Shown in pieces: positions 41,925 to 50,702 of a stretch of 56,630 nucleotides of DNA. The notes below the pieces were generated by a model. It worked only from the letters and a program-made list of their open reading frames with translations. It had not been told where the DNA came from and did not search any database. Origin of the DNA: CAYMYN01 sp964394665 (GTDB taxonomy: Bacteria > Planctomycetota > UBA1135 > GCA-002686595); NCBI GenBank assembly GCA_964394665.1, contig CAYMYN010000026.1, positions 1 through 56,630 on the forward strand, given 5' to 3'. The position numbers and the translations under genes are program-made. Numbering within the stretch: the stretch's first letter is position 1; every line of letters begins with the position of its first letter.

Positions 41925-44494
41925 CCGCCCCGCGTCGCGAGGTGCTCGAGCACAACCTGGCGCGCCTGTTCGCCCGCGCCTATCGCCCCGTGCGCCCCGC
42001 GCCGGAGTTCGTCGCGCGCCTCGAGCGCCGCCTCGCGCCCTGGATCGCGCCGCCCGCCGCGCGCTGGAGCGGCGCGACGATCGCGTACCTCGCCGCCGGG
42101 CTCGCGGCGGCCGCCGTGGTTCTCTTCGCGTGGCTGCCGCGCGGGGCGCAGCGCTCCGTCGCGCCCGGTGGGGAGCTGGAGGCGATCCTCGCCACGGGTG
42201 CGGGCGCGATCCGCGCCGCGCTCGTGGACGAACCCTGGTTCGCCCTGTCCCCCGACGGGCGCGCGCCGAGGTCCGGCCCCGGACGGGCTTGGGCGCGGGG
42301 CCGGGAGGTCGAGCTCGCCGCGCCCCCCGAGCAGGCCGTGCGCTGGAGCGTGGAGGGCCACGCGGAGTTCGTGCTCGGGGCCGGCGCACGCCTCCTGGCC
42401 CGGCGCGACGGGGCGCTCGACATCGTGCTCGCCCTGGAGCAGGGCGCGCTGGGGTTCGAGCTCGATGCGCGTTCGGGCCTCTTCGCGGCGGCCGATGAGC
42501 TGAAGCTGCGGCTGCAGCCCGGGGCCCGCGGGGAGCTGGCCTTCGTCCCGCCGGCCGAGTCGCCCGCCCCGCACCTGGACGCCGCCGACCCGGGCGAACG
42601 CGCGACGCGCCTGCGGCTGCTGGCCGGCGGCGGGACGGCGCAGACTCCCCGACGGTCCGAAGCGCTCACGGCGCCGGTCGAGCTGTGGGTGCACGGGGGA
42701 CGCTTCGTGCGCGCCGGGGGCGACGACCCGGCCGCGCCGGGCGAGTCGGCGACCGAGCGCACGGCGCTCGCCGAGCCGACCCCGGGGTCGGCGGCGGACG
42801 CCACCCCGCCCGCGGAGCGCGCGAGCCTGGTGGGCCAGGTCGCGCTGCCCGCCGGCGTCGTCCCGCCGATCGAGGTGCGCGTCGTGCTCCTGCGCGCGGT
42901 CCCGCTGCCGGCGGTGGCCTGGCCCGAGTCGCGCACCTTCACCCTCGGCGTCGGGCCGGGCACCTTCCGCTGGGAGGGTCTCGAGCCGGGCACCTACCTG
43001 GTGCAGGTCGTAGCCGACGGCCTGGCGCCGGCCGTGGCGCGCGGCGTCGTGCTCGCGGCGGGGGAGGAGCGCGGGCTCGAGCTCGCGCTCGAGTCCGGCG
43101 CGCGCATCTTTGGCCACGTCGTCGATGGGCGGACCGGCGCGCCGCTCGAGGGGGCCCTGGTCGTCAGCGAGACCGACGCGCCGGTGCAGGTCCTGGGTCT
43201 CGATCCGCGGGAGTTGCCCGCCGAGCTGCGCGCATGGACCCGGACCGGCCCCGACGGGCGGTTCGAACTCGCGGCCCTCTCTCCCGGCGCCCAGCGCCTG
43301 CGGGCCAGCCACCCCGAGCACGCCCCGCGCTGGCTCGACGCCCCGCACCTGGGCGCCACGGAGGAGCGCGGCGGCCTGCTCTTCGAGCTCGGCCCGGGCG
43401 GCGCGCTCGAGGGGCGCGTCGAACGGAGCGACGGCGCGCCCAAGGTCGGCGCGGAGCTGATCGCGAGCCACGTCTCGGGCGCCGACGGCCGCGGGCTGAT
43501 GACCTACTCGAGCGCACGCACCGACTCCNNNNNNNNNNCGTACGTCGTGCTCGAGGTCGGCACGCCGGCCGACGCCGATCCGCGCGAGCTGCGCCCGCGC
43601 TTCGCCTTCGCCACCGTGCGCGAGGGCGAGCTGGCGCGGGTCGACTTCCTCGCGCCCGCCGGCGGGCCGGTGTTCGCGGGGCGCCTGCTCGACGGCGAGG
43701 GCCAGCCCCTGGCCCGCGGGGTCGTGCAGCTCGTCCCGCGCCGCGACGGGATGCGCTGGGCGGGGGAGGAGGAGGTGGTCTCGAGCGCGATCGAGGCCGA
43801 CGGCTCCTTCGCCCTGTCCGGCCTCGCGCCCGGCGCCTACGCCGTCTACGTCGGCCGCGGCGACGCGACCGTGCTGCGCGATCTGCTCGAGCTGCGCCCG
43901 GGCGAGCGCACCGAGCGCAGCTATCGCCTCGCCGGCGAGGCGCTCGAGGGCCGCGCGGTCTGCGCCGAGCAGGACCTCCCGCTCGAACGCGTGGTGATCG
44001 TGGCGCGCTCCGTGGAGCCCCTCGCGATCGAGGGCGGCCGGGCGCCCACCCAGGGCGATCTCATCGCGGCCAAGGCCTGGACCGGCGCCGACGGGCGTTT
44101 CCGCATCGACGACCTCGCCGCGGGCCGCTACGTGATCCTGGCCCTCGACGAGGACGGTGCGCGGGCCCTGACCCTGGCGCGCGACGTCGCGCTGCCCGGT
44201 CCGCCCCTCGAGCTGCGCATGCCGCAGGCGGGCGAGCTCGAGCTCGAGGTCACCGATGGCGCCGGCGCGCCCCTCGCGGGCGCGCGCATCGAGCTCGTCG
44301 ATCCCCTCGGCGCGCCGCTCGGAGCCTGGTTCGACCTCCTCACCGACGCCCAGGGACGGGCCCGGGCGCGGCGCCTCGCGCCCGGCCGCTGGACGCTCGG
44401 CGCGAGCCGCGACGGCCTGCGCTCGGACCCGCTCGGCGTCGACGTCGTCCCGGGCGCCGCGCGCACCGCGACCCTCGTCCTGCTCCCCGATTGA
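41921..44494 (+). CDS. Large membrane protein in anti-sigma position, with carboxypeptidase-regulatory-like domains
   Basis: About 857 residues, read across the ten-N gap at 43529-43538. From a GTG at 41921 there is a short cytoplasmic N-terminus (about 1-48, EVLEHNLARLFARAYRPVRP), one membrane span near 50-72 (ATIAYLAAGLAAAAVVLFAWL), and an extracytoplasmic region. This holds a FecR-like section (VRWSVEGHAEFVLGAGARLLARRDGALDIVLALEQG, residues ~145-190) and several carboxypeptidase-regulatory-like units (GHVVDGRTGAPLEGALVVSE, GRLLDGEGQPLARGVVQLV, LEVTDGAGAPLAGARIELVD). FecR-type anti-sigma sensors work like this, so it may sense an envelope signal and hold the coupled sigma factor. The short cytoplasmic part has no clear zinc anti-sigma motif. 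The gap could hide missing codons. Confidence 0.8.
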   Translation: MTAPRREVLEHNLARLFARAYRPVRPAPEFVARLERRLAPWIAPPAARWSGATIAYLAAGLAAAAVVLFAWLPRGAQRSVAPGGELEAILATGAGAIRAALVDEPWFALSPDGRAPRSGPGRAWARGREVELAAPPEQAVRWSVEGHAEFVLGAGARLLARRDGALDIVLALEQGALGFELDARSGLFAAADELKLRLQPGARGELAFVPPAESPAPHLDAADPGERATRLRLLAGGGTAQTPRRSEALTAPVELWVHGGRFVRAGGDDPAAPGESATERTALAEPTPGSAADATPPAERASLVGQVALPAGVVPPIEVRVVLLRAVPLPAVAWPESRTFTLGVGPGTFRWEGLEPGTYLVQVVADGLAPAVARGVVLAAGEERGLELALESGARIFGHVVDGRTGAPLEGALVVSETDAPVQVLGLDPRELPAELRAWTRTGPDGRFELAALSPGAQRLRASHPEHAPRWLDAPHLGATEERGGLLFELGPGGALEGRVERSDGAPKVGAELIASHVSGADGRGLMTYSSARTDSXXXXYVVLEVGTPADADPRELRPRFAFATVREGELARVDFLAPAGGPVFAGRLLDGEGQPLARGVVQLVPRRDGMRWAGEEEVVSSAIEADGSFALSGLAPGAYAVYVGRGDATVLRDLLELRPGERTERSYRLAGEALEGRAVCAEQDLPLERVVIVARSVEPLAIEGGRAPTQGDLIAAKAWTGADGRFRIDDLAAGRYVILALDEDGARALTLARDVALPGPPLELRMPQAGELELEVTDGAGAPLAGARIELVDPLGAPLGAWFDLLTDAQGRARARRLAPGRWTLGASRDGLRSDPLGVDVVPGAARTATLVLLPD
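43529..43538. other. Ten-base run of N (assembly gap)
   Basis: The sequence is undefined here, inside the large membrane protein gene. The reading frames before and after agree only if the gap is exactly ten (or ten plus a multiple of three) bases. True length may differ. Confidence 0.98.
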
Positions 44495-44526
44495 TCCACC
44501 GCTCCCCTCCCACGACCGAGGACCCC

Positions 44527-45426
44527 ATGAAGCCCTTCTCCCTGTTCGTCGCGGCCGCCCTGCTGGCCGTCGGCGCCAGCGCCCTGACCACCTTCCTGCT
44601 GCGCCCCGCCTCGGCTCCCGAGGGCGTGCGCGCCCAGATCGTCCCGCCGCCCCCGGGCGCCGAGCGCGAGCTCGCCGAACGGCTGGCGCGCCTCGAACGA
44701 CGGCTCGACGAGTTCGCCGCGCGTCCGACCCTGGCCGCGCCCGAGGTGCGCGAGACCGCGGAGGGAATCGAAGCGCTCGTGCGGCGCGTGGTGTCCGAAC
44801 AGGTCCTGGCCCTGGACCCCCGCGCCGGGGCCGACCAGACCGCGCGCCGCGCCCGCGCCGAGGGCGAGTTGCCCGACGGCATCGCCGATCTGTTGACCTG
44901 GCTCGAGGACGGCTCGGAGGGGGAACTCGTGCGCCAGTTGCGCTGGGAGAGGGTGCGCGCGGAGGGCCGCATCGACGAGGTCCTCGCCGCCTACGAGCAG
45001 CGCGCGCAGGAACGCCCCGACGATCCGCTGGCCCAGGTGGAGCTCGGCAACGCCTACCTGCAGAAGCTGTTCGCCCTGGGTGACGGCCCGGTGAAGGGCG
45101 TGGTGGCCATGCAGGCCGACGCGGCCTTCGATCGCGCCCTGGAGCTCGAGCCCACGCACTGGGAAGCACGCTTCACCAAGGCCGTCTCGCTCTCGCACTG
45201 GCCGCCGCTGTTCGGCAAACAGGCCGAGGCCATCGGACACTTCGAGATCCTGGTGCAGCAGCAGCGCGCGATGGCCCCGCAGCCGCAGCACGTCCAGACC
45301 TACCTCATGCTCGGCAACCTCTACCAGCAGAGCGGCAAGGGCGACGACGCGCGCCGCACCTGGCAGGAGGGCCTGTCGGTCTTCCCCGGCGACAGCGTGC
45401 TGCTCGACGCGCTCTCGAAGCTGTGA
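44527..45426 (+). CDS. Membrane-anchored TPR-repeat protein
   Basis: A 299-residue protein beginning with a membrane anchor (KPFSLFVAAALLAVGASALTTFLL). A coiled-coil-prone stretch (AERELAERLARLERRLDEFAARP) follows, and the C-terminal half has tetratricopeptide-like helices (VLAAYEQRAQERPDDPLAQVELGNAYLQ, AAFDRALELEPTHWEARFTKA, TYLMLGNLYQQSGKGDDARR). It is probably an interaction protein at the membrane. It begins 33 bp after the large sensor-like gene, in the same direction, so it may belong to the same sigma-factor operon. It ends 6 bp before the convergent CarH stop. Confidence 0.85.
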   Translation: MKPFSLFVAAALLAVGASALTTFLLRPASAPEGVRAQIVPPPPGAERELAERLARLERRLDEFAARPTLAAPEVRETAEGIEALVRRVVSEQVLALDPRAGADQTARRARAEGELPDGIADLLTWLEDGSEGELVRQLRWERVRAEGRIDEVLAAYEQRAQERPDDPLAQVELGNAYLQKLFALGDGPVKGVVAMQADAAFDRALELEPTHWEARFTKAVSLSHWPPLFGKQAEAIGHFEILVQQQRAMAPQPQHVQTYLMLGNLYQQSGKGDDARRTWQEGLSVFPGDSVLLDALSKL

Positions 45427-45432
45427 GCCTTC

Positions 45433-46362
45433 CTAGCCCGGGCGCTGCGAGCCCAGGTGGCGCTCGAGGTCCGCGAGGTCCTCGCAGTAGGTGATGCCGC
45501 GTAGGCGCCGGCGTTTCCCGTGGGCGCCGGCGCCGCCCACGATCAGCTCGACCCGCGGCGGCAGGGCGTCGCGCAGCTCGACGAGCAGGGCGTCGGTGCG
45601 CACGCCGCCGCCGGCGAGCGAGACGCCCACGCCCACCGCCTCGACCGCGTGTTCGTTGGCCGAGGCCACGATCTCGGCCAGCGGCGTGTCCGTGCCCAGG
45701 AGGTGCGTCGTCCAGCCCTGCGCTTCGCACAGGAGGGCCGCCATCAGGAGCCCCAGGCCGTGGCGCTCGCCGGGCAGGGTCGTGAGCAGGATGCGGCCGC
45801 GCGCCGAGCCCGCGGCCCGCGCCCGGGCCTCGACGCGCAGCGCGCGCAGCACGGTCTCGACCGTCTGGGTGGCGAAGTGCTCGTGGTGGATCTCGAGGTT
45901 CCCATCCGCCCACAGCCGTCCCACGCTGCGCACGAAGGGCGTCAGGCGTTCGTCGAGGAAAGTGCGCGTGGGGAGCGATGCGGCCGCCTCGCGCAGCGCC
46001 CGCTCGAGCCCCGCTTCGTCGTAGGCGCGGGCGAGGGCGATCCAGGGCTCGATCGCGGCGGGCGTCGTGTCCAGGGGCGGCGGCTCGGCCAGCAGGGCGT
46101 CGAGCTCGGCCTCGTCGGCGCGCAGCAGACGACCCGGCCGGTGCCCGCGGGCCATGGCCTCGGCCACGCGCCGCACGAGGCGCAGATGGGCCGCCGTGTA
46201 GCGCCGGTGGCCCGAGGGCAAGCGCACGGGCACGGGCGCGCCGTAGCGCCGCTCCCACATCCGCAGGGTGCCCGGGGCGATGCCCGTGCGATCGGCCAGA
46301 TCGCCGACGGAGAAGTGTTCGCCTTCGTCGGCGGGATCGGGTCGGAGGTCGGAGGTGTCCAT
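45433..46362 (-). CDS. carH: CarH/LitR-type coenzyme-B12 photoreceptor transcriptional regulator
   Basis: A 309-residue protein. The N-terminal MerR-type winged helix-turn-helix is at about 16-85 (FSVGDLADRTGIAPGTLRMWERRYG...GHRRYTAAHLRLV). A four-helix B12-binding cap domain is at about 100-180, then a cobalamin-binding Rossmann domain to the end. The cap has W151-x9-E161-H162, the Wx9EH motif specific for light-sensing adenosylcobalamin regulators. The Rossmann domain has E199-x-H201-x-x-G204, which provides the lower axial His. CarH tetramers repress in the dark and release DNA when light breaks the Co-C bond. It is convergent with the TPR gene and divergent from 46583; the seven-gene lipid operon lies immediately beyond, on the same strand. 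Confidence 0.93.
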   Translation of the reverse strand: MDTSDLRPDPADEGEHFSVGDLADRTGIAPGTLRMWERRYGAPVPVRLPSGHRRYTAAHLRLVRRVAEAMARGHRPGRLLRADEAELDALLAEPPPLDTTPAAIEPWIALARAYDEAGLERALREAAASLPTRTFLDERLTPFVRSVGRLWADGNLEIHHEHFATQTVETVLRALRVEARARAAGSARGRILLTTLPGERHGLGLLMAALLCEAQGWTTHLLGTDTPLAEIVASANEHAVEAVGVGVSLAGGGVRTDALLVELRDALPPRVELIVGGAGAHGKRRRLRGITYCEDLADLERHLGSQRPG

Positions 46363-46494
46363 CGAGCCGCGGAGCGGGCCCCCGCGGCGGGTCGGGAGCT
46401 GGGGGAACGGGCGGGTTGGGCGGAAACGTCGAGGTCCTGGGATACGCGGCAAGCTAACGGGCGGACGCCGCCGTACCAGGGCCCGCTGCGCCGA

Positions 46495-46558
46495 CGCCAC
46501 GTGGCGCGGGCCGTCGTATAGCCATGCAGGACGGGTCGTGCGTCCCCACCTGGGACGC
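46495..46558. promoter_or_regulatory. Two palindromes in the region upstream of carH
   Basis: CGCCACGTGGCG (46495-46506) is a perfect 12-bp palindrome. GCGTCCC-CACCT-GGGACGC (46540-46558) is a 7-bp inverted repeat with a 5-base spacer. Both fall in the 220-bp divergent region between carH (start 46362) and the small gene at 46583. They are candidate operators for CarH itself or another regulator; CarH sites in other species are direct repeats, so neither can be assigned by eye. Confidence 0.4.
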
Positions 46559-46582
46559 TTGCGCCGTCGTTCCTGCTCCGCG

Positions 46583-46840
46583 ATGGACCACCCCCAGTTC
46601 GACCAACCGCCGGCCGACCGCCGGGAAGCTCCGCACGGGTCGGCACCCACGACGGGCCCGGTCGATGGGTGCCGTACACCGCGGACCGCGGAACCGATCG
46701 AGGCCGAGACGGGGTTGCTCCTGGCCTGGATCGAGGGGCGCCTCGAACCCCTACCCGAGCGCCTGCGCGCGCGCCTGGTCGCCGAGGGCGAGGCCCTCGT
46801 GCGACGCCGGGGACCGTTCGGGGGTCGGGACCTGGGCTGA
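46583..46840 (+). CDS. Small hypothetical protein
   Basis: An 85-residue protein from an ATG at 46583. The N-terminal 45 residues are Pro/Arg-rich and unstructured; the C-terminal part (ETGLLLAWIEGRLEPLPERLRARLVAEGEALVRRR) is a plausible helical hairpin. I recognise no family. It is divergent from carH and ends 8 bp before the convergent DUF2878 stop. Without similarity data the coding call rests on codon pattern and fit into the gap. Confidence 0.45.
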   Translation: MDHPQFDQPPADRREAPHGSAPTTGPVDGCRTPRTAEPIEAETGLLLAWIEGRLEPLPERLRARLVAEGEALVRRRGPFGGRDLG

Positions 46841-46847
46841 AGGGGCT

Positions 46848-47378
46848 TCAGCTCCTCTCCGCCCCGCGCGTCGCGCCGTGGGCGAGGCGCAGCAGGAGCG
46901 GAACGAGGAGCGCCCACTCGAGCGCGATCACGGCCAAGGTGAGGGGCAGGGGCCGGGGGAACTCGAGCGCCCCGAGGGCCCGGGCGGAGAGGAACGAGAG
47001 CGGGCTGCCCACGGCGGCCAGGCCCGCCGCCAGGAACGGCCGGCGCGCGAGCCAGGCCAGGGCCCCGCGCAGGGTCGCACCGAAGGCCGCCCACAGGGCC
47101 ACGATCCAGGCCGGCACGAGCAGGGCGGGCCAGGGCCCGGGGGCGGCGAAGCGCACGAAGCCGAGGGCGACGAGCAGCGAGTCGAGCACGAGGCCGATGC
47201 CCGCCGCCCAGAGGATCGCGCGCAGCTCGCGCTGGCGTTCGGCGCGCAGCCACAGGTGCGCGGTCAGCAACCCCGCGGTCACCAGCGGACCCAGCCAGGC
47301 GCTGTCCCGCGCCGCTCCCAGCACGCAGGCGGCCCAGGCCGCCTGCAGCAGGAGGAAGTTCAGAAGCCCGGGCCACAC
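46848..47378 (-). CDS. DUF2878 family membrane protein
   Basis: A 176-residue protein with about six hydrophobic segments. It has the DUF2878 pattern: N-terminal LLNFLLLQAAWAACVLGAARDSAWLG, central ILWAAGIGLVLDSLLVALGFVRF and WIVALWAAFGATLRGALAWLARRP, then AAVGSPLSFLSARALGA. Its function is unknown, but it is repeatedly found in light-regulated LitR clusters together with CFA synthase and DUF1365. The GTG at 47378 lies inside the end of the CFA synthase gene (19-bp overlap); it is the last gene of the seven-gene operon. Confidence 0.85.
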   Translation of the reverse strand: MWPGLLNFLLLQAAWAACVLGAARDSAWLGPLVTAGLLTAHLWLRAERQRELRAILWAAGIGLVLDSLLVALGFVRFAAPGPWPALLVPAWIVALWAAFGATLRGALAWLARRPFLAAGLAAVGSPLSFLSARALGALEFPRPLPLTLAVIALEWALLVPLLLRLAHGATRGAERS

Positions 47379-48661
47379 GGCGAGCAGTCCCCCGCGTCGA
47401 GCATCGGGGCGCGGCGGCAGAGGGGCTTGGTGAACAGCATCTGCACGTTGCCGAGCTGGCGCTCGGCGTAGCCGCCCTCGCAGTAGGCGAAGTAGAACTC
47501 GAACAGGCGCAGCAGCTCGTCGTCGAAGCCCAGGGCGCGCACGCCGTCCGCGCGTTCGAGCAGGGCGTGCCGCCAGGCGGCGAGGGTCGGGACGTAGTGC
47601 GGTCCGATCTCCTCGAGGTGGAAGAGGCGCAGGTCGCTCCTGCGCACGGCCGCGGAGTGGATCGCGTCCACCGACGGGATGAAGGCCCCCGGGAACACGT
47701 AGCGCTGGATGAAATCCACCGAGCGCAGCGCCTCGGCGTACAGCCGGTCGTCGATCGTGATCGCCTGCAGCAACATCTGGCCCTGGGGCACGAGCAGGCG
47801 CGCGCAGGTGGCGACGAACGTCTCGAGGTGACGCGCTCCGACGGCCTCGATCATCTCGATCGAGACCAACTTGTCGAAGCGGCCCTCGAGGTCGCGGTAG
47901 TCGCTCGACAGCAGGGTGATGCGGTCCTCGAGGCCCGCCGCGCGGATGCGCGCCGCGGCCAGCTCGCGCTGGCGCTCGGAGATCGTGGTCGTCGTGACGC
48001 GGCAGCCGTACTCGCGCGCGGCGTGGATCGCCAGCGCGCCCCAACCGGTCCCGATCTCGAGCAGGTGGTCGCGGGGGGAGAGCTCCAACTTGCGGCACGC
48101 GCGGTCGATCTTGGCCCGCTGGGCGGCTTCGAGGGTCGTGGCGCCGGGGCCGAAGATCCCGCACGAGTAGGTCAGGGTGGGGTCGAGGAAGAGCGCGTAG
48201 AACTCGTTCGAGAGGTCGTAGTGCGCGCGAATGTTGCGCCGGCTCCCGGTGCGCGAGTTGTCCCGCAGCCGGTGCACGAGCCGCAGCGCCGGCGCGTAGA
48301 GCTTCGCCAGCCCGCCCTCGAGGCCCGCCAGGGCCGCGCGGTTGCGCACCAGGAGCCGCACCAACGCCGGCAGGTCGTCCGCGCGCCACTCGCCGCGCAC
48401 GTAGGACTCGCCCGCGCCGACGCTGCCGCGCAACGCGAGCGCGCTCCAGAAGGACCCGTCCAGGATCTCGACCTGGGCTTCGAGGCCGTCGGCCGCCGGG
48501 CGACCGAAGCTCCAACGCTGCTCGCCCTGGCGCAGGTGCAAGAGACCCTCCTCGAGTCCCTCGAGCCGTCCCAGGACCGCGCGGGCGAGGAAACCGATCG
48601 GGCGGCGGGCGGCGGGTGCCGATCCCGAATCCCGCAGGACGGGCTGGAGCACGGTCTTCAT
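47360..48661 (-). CDS. cfa: Cyclopropane-fatty-acid synthase family methyltransferase
   Basis: A 433-residue SAM-dependent enzyme. An N-terminal domain (about 45-130, LGRLEGLEEGLLHLRQGEQRWSFG) is followed by the catalytic domain. It opens with NIRAHYDLSNEFYALFLDPTLTYSCGIF (the family's substrate-binding signature), has motif I LLEIGTGWGALAIHAAREYG, motif VSIEMIEAVGARH and ends EFYFAYCEGGYAERQLGNVQMLFTKP. It adds a methylene or methyl group across an acyl-chain double bond in membrane phospholipid. The ATG at 48661 overlaps the DUF1365 stop (ATGA); DUF2878 follows. It is the second CFA-like gene of the operon. Confidence 0.93.
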   Translation of the reverse strand: MKTVLQPVLRDSGSAPAARRPIGFLARAVLGRLEGLEEGLLHLRQGEQRWSFGRPAADGLEAQVEILDGSFWSALALRGSVGAGESYVRGEWRADDLPALVRLLVRNRAALAGLEGGLAKLYAPALRLVHRLRDNSRTGSRRNIRAHYDLSNEFYALFLDPTLTYSCGIFGPGATTLEAAQRAKIDRACRKLELSPRDHLLEIGTGWGALAIHAAREYGCRVTTTTISERQRELAAARIRAAGLEDRITLLSSDYRDLEGRFDKLVSIEMIEAVGARHLETFVATCARLLVPQGQMLLQAITIDDRLYAEALRSVDFIQRYVFPGAFIPSVDAIHSAAVRRSDLRLFHLEEIGPHYVPTLAAWRHALLERADGVRALGFDDELLRLFEFYFAYCEGGYAERQLGNVQMLFTKPLCRRAPMLDAGDCSPCGPGF

Positions 48662-49452
48662 CGCGAGGAGCCTCGGTCGAGGGCGCGCAGGGCGGGGTGG
48701 ACGTGGAAGGGCGTGCGCTTGGCCCACAAGCGGAGGGCCTGCAGGTAGATGGTGAAGGAGACCTGTTGGGGCAGGGCCGGGAACCGCGCCAGCGCGCGCA
48801 GGTATTCGCGCGGCGCGAGCGGTCGGCGCTCGAGCTCGAGCCCGGCCTCGAAGACCGGGGCGCCCCCTTGCAGGTTCGTCATGTGGACGGCGAGCCGTTC
48901 GCCGGGGGGCGTGAAGCGCCAGGCGTAGCGTTGTTCGAGGGGGAAGAAGGGCGAGACGTGGAACTCCTTGTCGAAGCTCCAGCAGAGTTCGTCGCCGCGC
49001 AGTTCGGCGCCCTCCACGGGCAACACGTAGGCGTGGCGCTCCTTCCAGGGCGTGTTCGTGATCTCGGCCACGATCGCCTCGAGCCGGACGCCGTCCGCGG
49101 CGAAGGCGTAGTAGAAGCTGACCGGGTTGAAGACGTAGCCCAGGAAGCGCAGGTGCGTGAGCAGGCGCACCGGGCCCGCGGGGCGCCGGCCGGTGTGGCG
49201 CTCGATGCGCTCGAGCACGGCCTGCTTGAGCGGCAGCTCCGCCGGCCCCAGGTAGTCCGCGCGGCGGAACGAACAGGGCGCCGCGCGCTCGCAGCGCGTC
49301 AGCGGCAGCGCGTCGAGCACCGCCGGCAGCTCGTCGAGGTCGAGGTAGAGCAGATAGAGCCCCTTCTCGAAGGCGTGCCGCCGCGGCCCGCGCCGCAGGT
49401 GGCGCGCGGTACCGCGGTAGAGCGCGCTGTGCACCGCGCCGGTCGCGCTCAC
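48658..49452 (-). CDS. DUF1365 family protein
   Basis: A 264-residue protein with the domain's hallmarks: the N-terminal VHSALYRGTARHLR, the HAFEKGLYLLYLDLDELPAV segment, RLLTHLRFLGYVFNPVSFYYAF, and AYVLPVEG...FDKEFHVSPFFPLEQRYAW. It is a conserved partner of flavin amine oxidase and CFA synthase in bacteria; the activity is unknown. Position in the operon is between the amine oxidase (GTGA overlap) and the CFA synthase (ATGA overlap). Confidence 0.92.
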   Translation of the reverse strand: MSATGAVHSALYRGTARHLRRGPRRHAFEKGLYLLYLDLDELPAVLDALPLTRCERAAPCSFRRADYLGPAELPLKQAVLERIERHTGRRPAGPVRLLTHLRFLGYVFNPVSFYYAFAADGVRLEAIVAEITNTPWKERHAYVLPVEGAELRGDELCWSFDKEFHVSPFFPLEQRYAWRFTPPGERLAVHMTNLQGGAPVFEAGLELERRPLAPREYLRALARFPALPQQVSFTIYLQALRLWAKRTPFHVHPALRALDRGSSR

Positions 49453-50702
49453 ACCGCCACCTCGCTGGCCAGGGCGCGCGGCACCACGGCGAGCGCGCTC
49501 CGCACGCCGTCCTCGTGGAAGCCGTAGCCCCAGTAGGCTCCGCAGTAGTGGACGCCGCCGCGTCCGTCGATCTCGGCGTGCCGCGCCTGGGCGCGGAAGG
49601 CTGCCTGGGTGAAGATCGGGTGGTGGTAGACCAGGCGCCGCAGCACGCGCTCGGGCGCGACGGCCTCCCCGCGGTTGAGGGTCACGAACACGTCCGGGAC
49701 GTCCCGCAGGCCCTGCAGCTCGTTCATCCAGTAGCTGACGGTGACGCGTTCGCCGCCGGCCGCGGGCACGTAGGCGTTCCAGCTCGCCCAGGCGCGGCGG
49801 CAGCGGGGCATGACGCGCGCGTCGGTGTGCAGCAGGACCTCGTTGCGCGCATAGGGGAAGGCGCCGAGCAGCTCGCGCTCGAGCGCATCGGCGTCGCGCA
49901 GGAGGCGCAAGCTGACGTCGGCGTGGGTGGCGAGCACCACGCGCTCGAAGCGCTCGACCCCGCCGCGGGTCTCGACCTCGACGCCCTCCGCCACGCGCCG
50001 CACCCCCTGGACCGGAGTCGACAGTCGGATGCGGTCGGCGAACGGCGCGCACAGGGCCTCGGCGTAGGTGCGCGAGCCGCCCTCGACGACCAACCACTGC
50101 GGGCGGCCGTCGACCTGCAGGAAGCCGTGGTTGGCGAAGAAGGTCACGAAGGGGCGCAGGGGGAAGCGTCGGATGTCGGTGTCGCCCGCGGACCAGACCG
50201 CGGCCGCCATCGGGACGAGGTGGCGTTCCACGAAGGAGCGCGAGTAGCGGCCCTGCTCGAGGAACTCGCCCAGGGTGCGCTCGTCGCCGGGGTCCTCGAG
50301 CACCGCGGGCGCCTCGCGGTAGAAGCGCAGGATCCCGCGGATCATGCTCCAGAACGAGGGCCGCAGCAGGTTCCGGCGCTGGGCGAACAGGCCCTGGAGG
50401 TCGGTGCCGTTGTACTCGAGCCCGCTGCGTTCGTCGGTCGCGCTGAAGGACATGGTGGAGTCCTTCCAGCCCACGCCCAGCTCGCGCAGCAGGCGCACGA
50501 AGCTCGGATAGGTGCGCTCGTTGAAGACGATGAAGCCCGTGTCGATCGCGACCCGCCGTCCGCCGAGCTCGACGTCGACGGTGTGGGTGTGACCGCCGAT
50601 GCGCGGCTCGCTCTCGAAGACGGTCAGGTCGCAGCCCGCGCGCTGGAGCTCGCGTGCCGCGACCATGCCGGCGATGCCGGTGCCCACGACCGCGACCCTC
50701 AT
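49449..50702 (-). CDS. FAD-dependent amine-oxidase-family oxidoreductase
   Basis: A 417-residue flavoprotein. The N-terminal dinucleotide fold is VAVVGTGIAGMVAARELQRAG (G-x-G-x-x-G at 7-12), with the FAD ribose Glu in VFESEPRIGGHTHTVDVE and GFIVFNERTYPSFVRLLRELG. The C-terminal FAD motif is VHYCGAYWGYGFHEDGVRSAL. It is the amine oxidase-like enzyme that accompanies DUF1365 and CFA synthase in many bacteria; it probably oxidises a lipid acyl chain, not an amine. Overlaps the desaturase stop (ATGA) and the DUF1365 start (GTGA). Confidence 0.92.
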   Translation of the reverse strand: MRVAVVGTGIAGMVAARELQRAGCDLTVFESEPRIGGHTHTVDVELGGRRVAIDTGFIVFNERTYPSFVRLLRELGVGWKDSTMSFSATDERSGLEYNGTDLQGLFAQRRNLLRPSFWSMIRGILRFYREAPAVLEDPGDERTLGEFLEQGRYSRSFVERHLVPMAAAVWSAGDTDIRRFPLRPFVTFFANHGFLQVDGRPQWLVVEGGSRTYAEALCAPFADRIRLSTPVQGVRRVAEGVEVETRGGVERFERVVLATHADVSLRLLRDADALERELLGAFPYARNEVLLHTDARVMPRCRRAWASWNAYVPAAGGERVTVSYWMNELQGLRDVPDVFVTLNRGEAVAPERVLRRLVYHHPIFTQAAFRAQARHAEIDGRGGVHYCGAYWGYGFHEDGVRSALAVVPRALASEVAV

